DNA of 64,000 nucleotides from Perognathus longimembris pacificus (GCF_023159225.1 NC_063172.1:40057832-40121831), one strand, 5' to 3'; positions 22,556 through 34,474 are shown, numbered from the stretch's first letter. Program-made: numbers and translations. The notes: a model not told the origin generated them from the sequence alone.

Positions 22556-23084
22556 CTGCGGGTGCCGTAAGGCAAGAAGCCTGGTCTCCCAAGAATGCCT
22601 TCTTTGCCTTTTACGACATCTGGAATGCGACACTTGGGCCTTACGACCCAGCGAAGACATTCTCTGGACATGTTTGAGGCAAAAATTGAATGGAACTTTG
22701 CTACGTGCTTTTATGTGAGCTTCCCGTTGTAGCCTACTGCTCTCTGAAGGCGGCTTCACAGCAGTTTGGCTTTATATACCTTTACATTGTCTTACATATG
22801 CATAAATTGTTTCCTCACTGTACCCTCCCGTTGATTCACTAAGTATTTATGAGATACCTTGTTGTCTGTATTAACCATTATGCAACAGGGAATAAGAGAA
22901 AGCTCAGTCATGTTCCTGGAAGCTATCACAGTTCAATGGAAAGAAAAGAAAAACAGATTTTTAAAAAATGGTTCTACGTCATAACGAGCGGAAAGAACAA
23001 AGTTCAGGACGTCTAAACCAATCATTTAGAGTGATATGAGTAGTAGGGAAGTTTCCTACCAAGTCATCGAGTAGTCTAGTTTGA

Positions 23085-23907
23085 TTTGTTAGGTTCAAAA
23101 AGAGGGGAAAAGGTGAGAGAAACAGTAGACAGAGAGATGGCTCAATACAGGTTTGCTAGGAAAATCCTGCAAGGGTGGAACCTCCAGGAGCCAAAGGTAG
23201 AGACTCACACCTTGCCTACTATCTGAGTATTTATAGTGGGTCAGAGAGAATGCTAAACTAGGCCAATGGAGGTGGTATAAAAACTAAAGTGGGGAACAAG
23301 GCACAGCTGGAGCGAGGGAGGGAGAGAGGGAGCAGACACAGGATATTTGCTCAAGGTGCTAAGGGAATATATTTTGATCTGGTTGCTGAGGCACCAGTGT
23401 ATCAGGTCTGGGAAAGAGGGTAAGGTAGGCGTGTTAATGAATGGAGGCAGTGTTAGGGATATGAGAACCTGAAGGGCAGAACTCCTGCCCATGCTGCCAC
23501 GTCTCAGTGGGGCGGGGCGTCAAAGGGTCCACCCAAGCTGAGGTCACCACCACGCCCTCAGGTTAGGGGGCGGGCGATGGGATATAAGAGGGCCAAGTTC
23601 CGGAAGAATGGGAGGGAAGCCGAGAAAGGATGGCAGTGAGGGTGTCTCCTGGGTCCTGAGAATCCTGGGCCTGTACACAGGACAGGCCCAAGCCCTGCTT
23701 GTGGAGGAGTGGAGAGACCCAAGTCTGGGCCTGCGGAGTACAGAGGCCTGTGGAGAGGAAGAAAGGAAGAAAACCACTGTCCCCCTTGGAGACTGCAACT
23801 GCTCCTAGTTCCAGGGTAGCCCTGGACGAGGCAGTTGCAAACCGACTCATAAAACTCCTGTGTCACCTTTAACTGCACCTCTGGGTTTTTGTTCCCAGGT
23901 CCTTACA
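23085..23907 (+). mobile_element. Possible solo LTR (endogenous retrovirus-like), boundaries uncertain
   Basis: A block of unusual composition between CpG-poor flanks. It has GGGGCGGGGCG (23509-23519) and GGGGGCGGGC, then a TATA-like GATATAAGAG at 23580, then about 265 bp later CATAAAACTCC followed by a T/C-rich stretch ending CCTTACA at 23907. That order resembles U3-R-U5. No gag or pol sequence is adjacent and I could not find matching 4-6 bp flanking repeats. It could instead be an unrelated GC-rich promoter-like block. Confidence 0.3.
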
Positions 23908-24894
23908 GGACATCTCACCATTTGGACCTAACTAGGTTAAGCAGAATTCTGGGAATGATCCCAAGTGGGTAACAAAATACTTTCACACGGATCTCACTGG
24001 CCAAATTGTTTTGTGAGCCATAGTAATATTAACACTAATAGCAAAATGGTATCTGATCCTGACGCTATCCTGAATTAAAACCTTCAGTAATATCTCAATA
24101 GGAACCAAGTAAGATTTTTGTTTGAGTATTCATTAATACCTGCTATGTACATAGATAGTATTATGTACTACATTAGGTCACCTATCTTATTTATGTTTTT
24201 TACATACAAAGTGGAAGAATTGGGTTTACTATGCCTTCCAGAATCTTAAAATTATTTAGCTATAGTCAAATTTTGTGGTTGGTATTGTATATTAAAAAAC
24301 TTTTCTTCTCAGCATATTTTCTTTGTAATAGATATTAATGTTACTCAAAATCTGATTGTTTTACTTCATCTCTCTCTATCCTAATAATCTTCCCCCAGTA
24401 CATACCCCAGTCTCTCCCTTATGCCTGAGTCTTTTCCCTAGATCACAGGGAAGATTTTCATCCTTTATAAAACTACAGACCCCTACCACTTCCTGTTCAA
24501 TTAAATCTGTTCCTTCCTTTTGTTTCTTCTCATATGCTTATCACCGTTAGTTTATAAATATTTATTAGGCATCTACAATGCAGTTCTCTTATTTCGTTGC
24601 ATTTTGTTTACTTATGTGTTTTCAGTCTCTTCTCTCACTAGAATGTATAGTTCATACAGTATAAATTTTGAATTGCTGTATTTCCATTTTCCAAAATAAT
24701 ACCTTGCATTTGGGAAACACTGAATAAATACTGAAGATATGAATGATTAGTTGAAAGACATGAACGGACTCATTGCTTCTTGGACATAAATAATCAGTGG
24801 AGAAATTGTTTGCTAACTGGACTTGGAGCAATTTATTGTACATTTGACAACAGGGTTAGTTTCTTATATTGACATAAATACTTACTGTGTTGAC

Positions 24895-24970
24895 AGACAG
24901 ACACATATATACACACATATGAATATATGTAGACATATGTATGCATATATGTATATATTTTTATATATAC
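24895..24970 (+). repeat. AT-rich purine/pyrimidine-alternating tract
   Basis: Degenerate CA/TA alternation with short inverted pieces (ACATATG, GCATATATG). Adjoins the 3' end of an antisense L1 copy. Confidence 0.6.
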
Positions 24971-24974
24971 GCTG

Positions 24975-26462
24975 AAGCTTTATTTATTTTTAAAATTTTT
25001 ATTGTCAAACTGATGTACAGGGAGGTTACAGTTTCATACATTAGGCATTGGTTACATTTCTTGTACTGTTTGTTACCTCCTCCCTCATTCCCCCCTCCCC
25101 CCTCCCCTTTCCGATTCCCCCCCATGAGTTGTTCAGTTCATTTACACCAAACAGTTATTTGTCTTTTTTTTTTTTTACCCTGTGTCTCTCAATTTTTGTA
25201 TTCCCTTTCAGTTTCCTAGTTCTAATACCAGTATACACGGTTTCCAACACACTCAGATAAGATACAGAGATAGTGCAGGTACACCACAGGAAGGGGATAC
25301 AAGAAGATAATAATAGAAGCTACGGTTACACATAGCATGTTGAAAGTAGTTACAACAGTGATAAAACAATCGTTTCCATAACATGGAGTTCATTTCACTT
25401 AGCATCATCTTATGTGTTCATAAGGGCATAGCTATTGGGCATAGCTACTGTGACTTGCCTAAACCTGTGCTAATTATTCCCGATGAGGGAGACTATAGAG
25501 TCCATGTTTCTTTGGGTCTGGCTCACTTCACTTAGTATAATTTTTTCCAAGTCCTTTCATTTCCTTATGAATGGGGCAATGTCATTCTTTCTGATAGAGG
25601 CATAAAATTCCATTGTGTATATGTACCACATTTTGCTGATCCATTTGTCTACTGAGGGGCATCTGGGTTGGTTCCATATTCTAGCTATGACAAATTGTGC
25701 TGCGATGAACACTGTTGTGCTGGTGGCTTTAGTGTGTTCTTGTTTGTGGCCTTTTGGGTAGATGCCCAAAAGTGGGGCTGCTGGGTCATACGGGAACTCT
25801 ATGTTTAGCCTTCTGAGGAATCTCCATATCACTTTCCAGAGTGGCTGAACCAGTTTACATTCCCACCAACAATGAAGTAGGGTTCCCTTTTGGCCACATC
25901 CCCTCCAACATTTGTTATTGTTAGTTTTCTTGATATAGGACATTCTTACTGGAGTGAGATGGAATCTCAATGTTGTTTTGATTTGCATTTCTTTTATAGC
26001 CAGTGATGTAGAGTACTTTTTCATATGTCTCTTGGCCATTCCCATTTCCTCATCAGAGAAGTCTCTTTTTAAGTCTTTAGTCCACTTGATGAGGGGGCTG
26101 TTGGTTCTTTGCCGTTTTGTTTTGGAGGAATGTAATTTTTTTAGTTCTGCATATATTTTAGATATGAGGCCTTTGTCCGTTGTATGGCCGGTAAAGATCT
26201 ATTCCCAATCTTTGGGCTTTCTGTTTATCTTGCGAGCTATGTCTTTTGCCCTGCAGAAGCTCTGCAGTTTGATGCAGTCCCATTTGTCCATCCTTTCTTT
26301 GATTTGTAGCATTTCTGGGTCTTTGTTAAGGAAGTTCCATCCTGTGCCCAAAAGCCTGAGTGTTTCTCCTACTCCTTTTTGTAATGTTTTCAGGGTATCT
26401 GTTTTAATTTCGAGGTCTTTGATCCATTTGAAAATGATTTTGGTGCAGGGTGATATATAAGA
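24975..26462 (-). mobile_element. 5'-truncated LINE-1, 3' part of ORF2 plus 3' UTR
   Basis: Minus-strand copy. The end with TTTATTGTCAAACTGATGTA (reverse of the L1 3' terminus) lies at about 24990, and the C-rich polypurine complement at 25090-25120. ORF2 C-terminal coding runs to 26462, with a 162-codon open piece at 25557-26045 holding the CCHC knuckle ([18 protein letters not shown]). ORF2 is otherwise interrupted. About 1.5 kb long; the 5' break is at the position corresponding to SPCTKINSK in the full-length element. Confidence 0.88.
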
Positions 26463-28480
26463 ATTTCCCCATAGTTACTATACAGGCATACCTGAAGAGA
26501 TGATTTCTTGGGGTGTCAAAGCTTCTAGGAAGGATATATTAGTCAATAAATATGTCACAGATGCAATGGATAGGACAAAAAAACAGATCTGGGAATGGTC
26601 TTAGCAGAGATTTTACTTTGAGAAAACACAAATGCATCAGAAATGGTATTATTGTGGACTTTTGAAAAAATTCTTTTAGTAAAAGGGAGCAGGAAATACT
26701 ATTCTTGTTATTTTCATTCTGCTTCTTTAGCAGATTCTGCTTTTGTTCCATACAATTTTGATTAATTGCTTGCTCTTTCGTGGGCTTGTACTTATCATCA
26801 AGTTAAACAAACTTGCAAACTTCACACTATGTCAGTTAAGAAATCAGAAGCAGCCAGGCACTGGTGGCTCACGCCTGTATTCCTTGCTACTCAGGAGGCT
26901 TAGGGGTGAGGATCATGGTTAGAAGCTAACCTGAGCAGAAAAGTCCCTGTGAGACTCTTATCTCCAATAAACTACTCAAAAAAGCTGGAAATTGACCTGT
27001 AGCTCAAGTGGTAAAGTGCTAGCCTTGAGCACAGGAGGCTTAGAGACAGTGCCATTAGCTACTTTTTTAAGCCTTTAAATTATATTTTGCTTTGTTGAAT
27101 TTATGAGTTCCTGATACATTTTTATGTTGTTCTCTTATTAAACACATGGTTTAAAAGTACTTTCTCTTATTTTGTGTGTTATGTTTCATTTTGTTGATCA
27201 TTTCCTTTTTGTTTGAGAAGAGTGTTCCAGGGAACCTAGCTCATTCAGAGACACCTAAGGGATTATTTACACTCTAGTTGTTTTCCAATGCTTAGCAGCC
27301 AGACCCTCAAAGCTGTTTCAACCATGGCTGAAAGTGAAGGGATTCTTGGTCTTGGGTATTTAGTTTGATATGATCTTGTTTGTTGCTTGACTTTCTGGAA
27401 TCATATTTAGGAAAAAAGTTACTCCCAATATCAATATCTTGGAGTTTTTCTCTGGGAGTTTTACTTCTTTATTTCTTATGTTTAAATCTTAATATATTTT
27501 GGGTTGAGTGTTCTATATATATTTTTTCTATATGTTATTTAACAAGAGCCCATTCTCTTTCAGCCATTGGTGGAGCAGCTTTGAGGGACTGGTTGCTGAA
27601 CTGGAGAACAACTGTAGTGTAAACCATTCCCCAGGTGTCTCTCTGCGATGTTCTCTGGGGCCCCCTTGTTCTCTGGGGGCTCTTTTCTCAAACACAAGTA
27701 GTGAGCATGTCTTTGATGGAATCGTTCTGCTCAAATAATTTTTCTTATTTTTTCTCCTGTGGAAAGAACATGGCTTCTTTTTAATAGAAATTAGTCTCTT
27801 TAGCAGTGACTCTCTGTTTGGCTACTTTTAACATACTCTTCGTCTAGAGATACTGCATGATCTCCCAGTCTTGCCACTATGATTCACTGTACCCAGGACA
27901 AAGGGTGAAGTAATTCAGCAGTGACACTTACTAGACAATATATTGGAAATGAACTATACAACTTGGGAGGGAGAGGGGTTGAAAAAGAAAACTCTGGGAG
28001 AAAATGAGGGATGACACTATTCAAAAATAAATATACTCAATATCTGACTTATAACTGTAACTACGCTGTACTCACCTTTACAAAATTGAAAAACAGAAAC
28101 AAAAAAAAAAAAAAACAGCCAGCAATATACACATCACTAAATGAATCCTGGGTTGCTGTGACATTTTCTCCATCAGATTCCTTAGTTGGTCTAATTTAAA
28201 CCACTGCCACACAGTCTCAAGGATGAGAGAGATGTAGCCAATTTTTTTCCCCAGTGAAACATAAGTCACCTCTTATCTAATGCCCAATAGAGGATATTTC
28301 CACTTGAAGCCTCATTAACTCAGTCAGTACTGTGTATGTTCTTATTATACTTCAAGTCCTTGGAATGTCCAGAAGAATTTTCCATTAAGCTCTACTTCCA
28401 ATATTCTAGGTTTTCTCCAACCTGCATTCTAAATATTTCTGAGCTAATTGTTAGGTTTAGTGACGTGAATGGTGCCATAT
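26462..28480. other. Intergenic sequence with one SINE
   Basis: Apart from the SINE at 26852-27060, I recognise no gene, RNA or repeat here. Open frames are short and have no family resemblance. Confidence 0.55.
26852..27060 (+). mobile_element. 7SL-headed/Geo SINE
   Basis: GGCACTGGTGGCTCACGCCT and TTGCTACTCAGGAGGCTTAG (7SL-like head), then AAGTGCTAGCCTTGAGCACA (Geo). It lacks the final part of Geo. Confidence 0.75.
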
Positions 28481-28880
28481 CTCTGTGTTTGTTAGTGTGT
28501 ATTCTATTGCTGTGAAAAAACACTTGAAAAGACACATATTGGGTTTTGTGGCTCATGCTTCATTGATCTCAGTGTATAATAGCTGGTTCTTTTGCTTTGG
28601 TGACTTGGGTAAGGCAGAACATCATGATGGCAACATGTTTTAGAGAAAAACTGCAAATGTCATAGTAGTTAGGGAGCAAAATGTCAGAGCAGATGGGCTG
28701 GGATCCAAAGAAGGTCCTCATGGGCCCACACTTAATAATGGTTCCCTTTGAGTAGATATGACCTGACCTCTTAAAGTTCTACCACTCCCTAACTGTGTTA
28801 TAGTGCTACAGATGTGTGCTGAGCCATGAATACATGTCTTTAGGGGAGTGTTAGTGATTCAGTTCATAACAATCAGGGCC
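28480..28880 (+). mobile_element. URR1-like non-autonomous DNA transposon remnant
   Basis: TGTATTCTATTGCTGTGAAA, GGCAGAACATCATGATGGC and TTAAAGTTCTACCACTCCCT follow the same order as the rodent URR1 consensus I recall, ending near GATTCAGTTCATAACAATC. Diverged. Confidence 0.45.
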
Positions 28881-28939
28881 CTAATTTTACCCATACATAC
28901 TCTACTCTTATGATACAAGTACCCCTTCCCCACTTACCC

Positions 28940-29111
28940 CCCAAAGGTGAGTGGTCTACCACTTGAGCCACAGGTCCACCTTGGTCTTTTTCTGTGATTA
29001 TTTGAATATAAAAGTGTCAGAGACTTTTCTGCTTGGGCTGGCTTCGAATTGTGATCCTCATTTCAGTTTCTTGAGTACCTAGGATTACAAGCATGAGTCA
29101 CCAGTGCCTGT
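28940..29111 (-). mobile_element. Old 7SL-headed/Geo SINE, partial
   Basis: GAGTGGTCTACCACTTGAGC to ATTACAAGCATGAGTCACCA. A young IDL-Geo inserted just beyond its head end. Confidence 0.6.
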
Positions 29112-29126
29112 GAGAAAGCAACTTTT

Positions 29127-29337
29127 TTTTTTTTTTTTTTTTTTGGCCAGTCTTGGGCCTTGGACTCAGGGCCTGAGCACTGTCCCTGGCTTCTTCCCGC
29201 TCAAGGCTAGCACTCTGCCACTTGAGCCACAGCGCCGCTTCTGGCCGTTTTCTGTATATGTGGTGCTGGGGGAATCGAACCTAGGGCCTCGTGTATCCGA
29301 GGCAGGCACTCTTGCCACTAGGCTATATCCCCAGCCC
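29127..29337 (-). mobile_element. IDL-Geo SINE, young subfamily
   Basis: Perfect 15-bp flanks GAGAAAGCAACTTTT at 29112-29126 and 29338-29352. Carries the CTTCCCGCTCAAGGC and GTATCCGAGGCAGGCAC markers. Confidence 0.93.
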
Positions 29338-29352
29338 GAGAAAGCAACTTTT

Positions 29353-30905
29353 AAACTATTATAAATTTATTTGTACTCATTAATTTATTCTTTAAATACA
29401 TCCCAGATTCCCATTACACATAGTTGTAGGAAATGATTAAGTGATTGCACTATATGCTTTTTAAACAGTATGGGTTGTGTGTGTGTGTATATGTGTGTAT
29501 GTATGCATATGTACTTATTTATATTTTTGACCTGCAAGAAAGTGTTAAGAAAGTAAGGTAAGCCCTCAGATAGGCAAATATCTTTATATTATATAATAAG
29601 ATTATAGATGTTATAGGCTAAGGAGCAAAGACTGCAAATATATTTGCAGATATATTTAGGTCTAGCATCTGCATTACATTATAGAAAATTCATTACAGTC
29701 TAGACAAGTGTAAAGAGTAAAACTGATTCTTTTCATTCCATCTATGGTTTTCATGTGTTCTTTATTCATCAGCTCGTGTCATTCATTTACTGAAATCAAT
29801 GCTTTATTTTGAAGTATGGGAGAAATAGATACATTACTAGACATCATTTGCAGAAATATGTATTGGCTAATGAAACATGTTTGCTTCAAAACTCAGTTTT
29901 TATAAATATTACACATGTTTAAAATTCCTTTCTTAAAGCAGTGTTTCTCAGTTACTCCTATAACAGGATTATCATAAAATGAAAAAGACCAGACATATCA
30001 GAATCAGAAAGATATGGCTTCAAATAAGAGAATAACCATATCAATCATTTATTCCTATAAGAATATTCACTGAATTGCTCTTAAGCAGCACTACATTAAA
30101 TATTTAGGACATACCAAAGAGGTTCCTTTTTAGGAAGCCTACTACTTTATATACTGTTCACATAGGTGATATTGGGCTATGTAATTGATCTGATTCTTAG
30201 ATTTTTTTCTTTTGTGAAATGTCAGATATAAAGCTTATACTTTAGAGTCTTTGTGATAATTACATTTGTTACTTTCCAAAAGCTTGTTCCATAAAATGAC
30301 ATTTCTTAATTGACCTTGTAATGGTTTGGGGTACATTTTTTACTTCATTGTAAATCTAATGAGATCTTAGATGGAAAGACTGATCCTTATATTTCTGAAA
30401 TATTTAGATAAGTGCCTGAAACAGTGATATTCAGTGAACATTTTTTAAATAAATGGATTTCTCAAACTGAGTTTATCATTATTTGCCATTTTAATCAGGA
30501 GTCACAGTTAAAGAGGAAACTTTCAGAGGAAGAGAATGGTATAAGATAGTGTATCTTAAAATATGAAAAGTGGCTTTCTGCCTAAGAATTGCTAAAGTAA
30601 TTAATGGAGACCAATTGTAATGGTATCTCCAGGAATAACCATGGGAAGTTGATTTTTAAGGAACATATACAAGTCCTTGCTACTAGTCACTGATATGAAA
30701 CATAGGATTTTCATTTCACTTTCCATATCATCTCTATGCCACAAAGTATCTTTAGCATGCTACCTCCATTACATTTTTTAGCTAAACAACAAAATAGACT
30801 AGGGAACATCATGGCTTTTGTTACATTATGATAAGGTATGACTCAGTGAATGTAATAACTTTGGAAAAGTAGCAGAGAGTAAAATCAATCCACAAAAGTC
30901 AATAA
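29353..30905. other. Intergenic sequence, nothing recognised
   Basis: AT-rich, with a short (GT)n tract at about 29475-29510. No open frame with family resemblance, no recent repeat. Confidence 0.5.
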
Positions 30906-30909
30906 TTTA

Positions 30910-31146
30910 GCCAGACACTGGTGGCTCATGCCTGTAATCTTAGAATTCAGCAGGCTGAGATCTGAGAATCAAGGTTCGAAGCCAGCCAGGGCAGATGAGT
31001 CCATGAGACTCTTAACTCCAGTTAACTATGAAAAAACCTGGAAGTGGCACTGTGCCTCAAGTGGTAGAGAACTTGCCTTGAATATAAAGAGGCTCAGGTA
31101 CAGTGCCTAGGTCCTGAGTTCAAGTGCCAGGACTGGCCAAAAAAAA
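30910..31146 (+). mobile_element. 7SL-headed/Geo SINE
   Basis: CCAGACACTGGTGGCTCATG head, then GAGAACTTGCCTTGAATATA (diverged Geo) and CAGGACTGGCCAAAAAAAA at the end. Confidence 0.75.
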
Positions 31147-31846
31147 TATTAGTAGCTTTTCTATATGCCAACAGTGAGAAGAGTGAGACTGAAATCAGGA
31201 AGGCAACTCTTTTATAATAGCCTAAAAATACCTAGGAATGAACCAAAGATAAGAAAGATCTCTATTGTGAAAACTTAGAAATTTTTTAAAGGAACTTGAG
31301 GCATATCTAAGTGAATGGTAAAACCTTCCATACTCCTGGATTGGAAGAATTAGCATTTTGAAAATAGCAGTACTACTCAAAGCAACTTACAAATTCAATG
31401 CAATTCTCATCAAAATCCCAACAATATTCTTCAATGAAACAGAGAAAGCAATGCAAAAATTCACATGAAATAACAAGAGACCTGACCCTCACCATGCATC
31501 ATGATTATGTTGATTTTATTCTAGAGACACAGGTAATAAATCACATAAACTATCAAAGACAAGAATCCGGGATGGGGATATAACCTAGTGGCAAGAGTGC
31601 CTGCCTCGGATACACGAGGCCCTAGGTTCGATTCCCCAGCACCACATATACAGAAAACGGCCAGAAGCGGCGCTGTGGCTCAAGTGGCAGAGTGCTAGCC
31701 TTGAGCGGGAAGAAGCCAGGGACAGTGCTCAGGCCCTGAGTCCAAGGCCCAGGACTGGCCAAAAAAAAAAAAAAAAAAAAGACAAGAATCCTATGATCAT
31801 CTCAATTGCTATAGAGAAAATGCCTTTGATAAAATCTACCAATCAT
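31147..31846 (+). mobile_element. LINE-1 ORF2 fragment, rearranged and interrupted by a SINE
   Basis: 31147-31460 corresponds to ORF2 sequence around the full-length element's 52200-52540 (AGCTTTTCTATATGCCAACA, TACAAATTCAATGCAATTCT). 31790-31846 (TATGATCATCTCAATTGCTA) corresponds to an earlier ORF2 position near 51780, so the piece is out of order. An IDL-Geo copy lies between. Confidence 0.7.
31569..31780 (+). mobile_element. IDL-Geo SINE, young subfamily, plus orientation
   Basis: Perfect flanks GACAAGAATCC at 31558-31568 and 31781-31791, with an uninterrupted A tail. Its anticodon-arm region reads GCCTCGGATACACGAGGC, a perfect 6-bp stem. Confidence 0.93.
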
Positions 31847-31847
31847 C

Positions 31848-32010
31848 AGCAGGATGCTGTTGGTTCATGCCTATAATCCCAACTACTCAGGAGCCTGAGA
31901 CCTGAAAGATTAAGGTTCAAAGACAGCTCAAGCAGAAAAGTTCACTAACTCCCTCCCCCAAATAATCAGGAAAGTGGAGGCATGTTTCAAGTGACAGACA
32001 GCTCAGCTAG
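31848..32010 (+). mobile_element. 7SL-headed SINE fragment
   Basis: GGTTCATGCCTATAATCCCA and AACTACTCAGGAGCCTGAGA are 7SL-like. The Geo part is short and degraded. Confidence 0.6.
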
Positions 32011-32232
32011 GAAGCTGATCAAGTGGGAGAGATATTATATGAATAGTATTATAAGGGTATGGATATGGATGAGCCAGCAGAGGGCAGTAGAAAATAGATG
32101 GTAGATGGATATGCCTCAATTCATCATATATACATGCTATTACAGTATATTGCAGCATATATTACAGTAGAGCCCACTAATTTGTATAATTAAGATGTGT
32201 TAAGAAGTATAAAAATAATCACATACAAATTT

Positions 32233-32440
32233 CTTTTTTTTTTTTTTTGTCAGTCCTGGGCCTTGAACTCAGGGCCTGTGCACTGTCCCCGGCTTCTTTT
32301 TGCTCAAGGCTAGCACTCGGCCACTTGAGCCACAGTGCCACTTCTAGCCGTTTTCTATGTATGTGGTGCTGAGGAATCAAACCCAGGGCTTCATTTGTAA
32401 GAGGCAAGCACTCTTGCCACTAGGCCATATTTCCAGCCCC
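32233..32440 (-). mobile_element. IDL-Geo SINE, older copy
   Basis: Diverged dimer (GGCTTCATTTGTAAGAGGC in the stem region). Left flank CACATACAAATTTCTT and right flank CACCTATAAATTCTT may be a decayed target-site duplication. Confidence 0.85.
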
Positions 32441-32454
32441 ACCTATAAATTCTT

Positions 32455-32660
32455 TTTTTTTTTTTTTTTTGGCCAGTCCTGGGCCTTGGACTCAGGGCCT
32501 GAGCACTGTCCCTGGCTTCTTCCCGCTCAAGGCTAGCACTCTGCCACTTGAGCCACAGCGCCGCTTCTGGCCTTTTTCTGTATATGTGGTGCTGGGGAAT
32601 CGAACCTAGGGCCTCGTGTATCCGAGGCAGGCACTCTTGCCACTAGGCTATATCCCCAGC
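32455..32660 (-). mobile_element. IDL-Geo SINE, young subfamily, beside an older copy
   Basis: Perfect flanks CCTATAAATTCTT at 32442-32454 and 32661-32673. It inserted only a few bases from the older copy at 32233, in the same orientation. Confidence 0.92.
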
Positions 32661-32870
32661 CCTATAAATTCTTAATAACCTGTATGAGTGACCAAAGTGT
32701 TTCATAGCCTGGGGCCAAGAAAAACTTTAGGAATTTCCAAGCAGGAATTTCAAGAAATCATAACTAAAAATTTGAGAACTTTTTACAGACATTTCAGGAC
32801 TATACTGTATAGTGTGTTACCTCTCATGGAGCATGCCCAATCTATTTTTAACAGTTTAACAAGAGCTTGG

Positions 32871-33100
32871 CATTGATGGCTCATGACTGTAATCTTAGCT
32901 ACTCAAAAGGCTGAGGTCCTGGGATCATGGTTCAAAGCCAGCCTTGGCAGGTAAGCCTGTGAGACTGTTATCTCCAATTAATCACCCAAAGGTTGGAAGG
33001 GGAGCTGTGGCTCAAATGGGAGAGTACTGTCCTTGAGAATAATGCCTGTGCCTGAGTTCAAGTCCCAGGAGCAACACACAGAAAACAAACAACAACAAAA
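32871..33100 (+). mobile_element. 7SL-headed/Geo SINE
   Basis: GCTTGGCATTGATGGCTCAT head, GAGTACTGTCCTTGAGAATA tail, A-rich AACAAACAACAACAAAAGG end. Confidence 0.7.
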
Positions 33101-34241
33101 GGTGCCATTTTAAACTTTCAATATTTAATATCTTCCTTAATATTTTATATTATTTTTCATAACTTCATAATGTCAATGAAATACAATGAACTTCTCTATT
33201 TAGCCTTTTATTTACTGTAGATTTACATCAGAAGCGAAACATGGCTCCAGGGGAAACAACAGAGCATGTTCTTTGTTGGTGAAAAAAAAATCAGAGAAAC
33301 TCTAAACACTCCTTGCAGAGAAATGCATCAGTTAAAAGAAAATTCTAGATAACTATACATATAGAAACATCTCTAAGACACATGATGTAATTTTAACTTG
33401 GGAAGATTTTATTAATACTGATAGTAAATACACAGAAAAATTCAATTCATTCTCTCAACATAAATGTATAGATAAAGATGAGACATATGCCCAACAGATG
33501 ATGGTTACTTCTGGGTAGGGGACTGAGTTTTAGAGGTAGTTGTAGAATGGAGCGAGTCTTAAATTTATGATAGTTTTAAGATTAGCATATTAATCTATTT
33601 CTGGGGTAACTGGCATTGTAAGTATGTGAAAATGAGCTGAAAGAAAATTGAAAATATAGAAATTTTAATTCTTTTTTGAAAACTTCTAAAATTCCCAAAG
33701 TTTATATAAATAAGTCATATGACCTACAGTAAAACCAAATTCTCCATAGTGCTTGTGAGTGATTTCAAGAGGAGTATAAGTCATGATTACAAAACTAACA
33801 ATCTATTTTAAATCCAAATCAATGTGGTTTATCTTTCCCCATAAATCATGGATATATCTTTATATATGCTAATAAGGTTCGTGGAAATGGATTTATTTGC
33901 TTGCTGCAGAGATAAGGAGTGATGCTCTCATATATGCATAAAATCCTTGTAGAACATCTTCTGCAAGTTGTGGGCAACCAGGAAGTTCCACCTCCAAGGC
34001 ATTCTCAAACATGGCTACATTCTCCATTTCCCCCAACCACTAATAGCACAACCCCAATTAGGGAAACAAAACAAAGAACAGCCATATTCATCAAACTACT
34101 GACAGTCTTAAATCAAGACACTGTTGTCAACCTATGAGCACTGAGAATTCCAATGGGCCGCAAAATAGCCAAAGCTAGACATTGCTTTGGTAGCGCTAGG
34201 GCTGGGTACCCAGCATAGAAAGGCTGAACAATATAGCTGAT
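33101..34241. other. Intergenic sequence, nothing recognised
   Basis: AT-rich, with no repeat family or coding signal that I can support. Confidence 0.5.
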
Positions 34242-34249
34242 TGATAGCA

Positions 34250-34255
<6 letters not shown>

Positions 34256-34280
<25 letters not shown>

Positions 34281-34474
34281 GCCAGTCTTGGGCCTTGGAC
34301 TCAGGGCCTGAGCCACCCTCCCTGGCTTCTTCCTGCTCAAGGCTAGCACTCTGCCACCTGAGCCACAGCGCCCCTTCTGGCCGTTTTCCATATATGTGGT
34401 GCTGGGGAACCGAACGGAGAGCTTCATGTGTAGGAGGCAAGCACTCTTGCCACTAGGCCATATTCCCAGCCCAA
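34256..34474 (-). mobile_element. IDL-Geo SINE
   Basis: Perfect 14-bp flanks TGATAGCAAGCTTT at 34242-34255 and 34475-34488, with a long T tail. The stem region is mutated (CATGTGTAGGAGGC). Confidence 0.92.

Larger units (their letters stand above)
22130..22640 (-). promoter_or_regulatory. LRRCC1: LRRCC1 CpG-rich promoter and first-exon region
   Basis: A local GC- and CpG-rich block surrounds the LRRCC1 start in otherwise AT-rich sequence. There is no TATA box at a sensible distance. It contains repeated GGGGCGTGGCC boxes (Sp/KLF type), a TTTCCCGCC E2F-type site and the exon 1 donor, the layout of a housekeeping or cell-cycle promoter. The transcription start cannot be placed from sequence alone. 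Confidence 0.8.

Noticed and set aside
22085..22759. Several overlapping open frames around LRRCC1 exon 1
   Set aside because: They result from low stop-codon frequency in a CpG-rich block. Only the minus-strand frame from 22371 to 22283 continues through splicing into conserved protein.
23544..23878. Minus-strand open frames of about 95-105 codons
   Set aside because: No family motif, overlapping in different frames in a GC-rich block; better explained by composition.
25557..26045. 162-codon minus-strand frame as a separate gene
   Set aside because: It is the C-terminal part of ORF2 of a truncated L1, recognised by its zinc knuckle and its match to the full-length copy.
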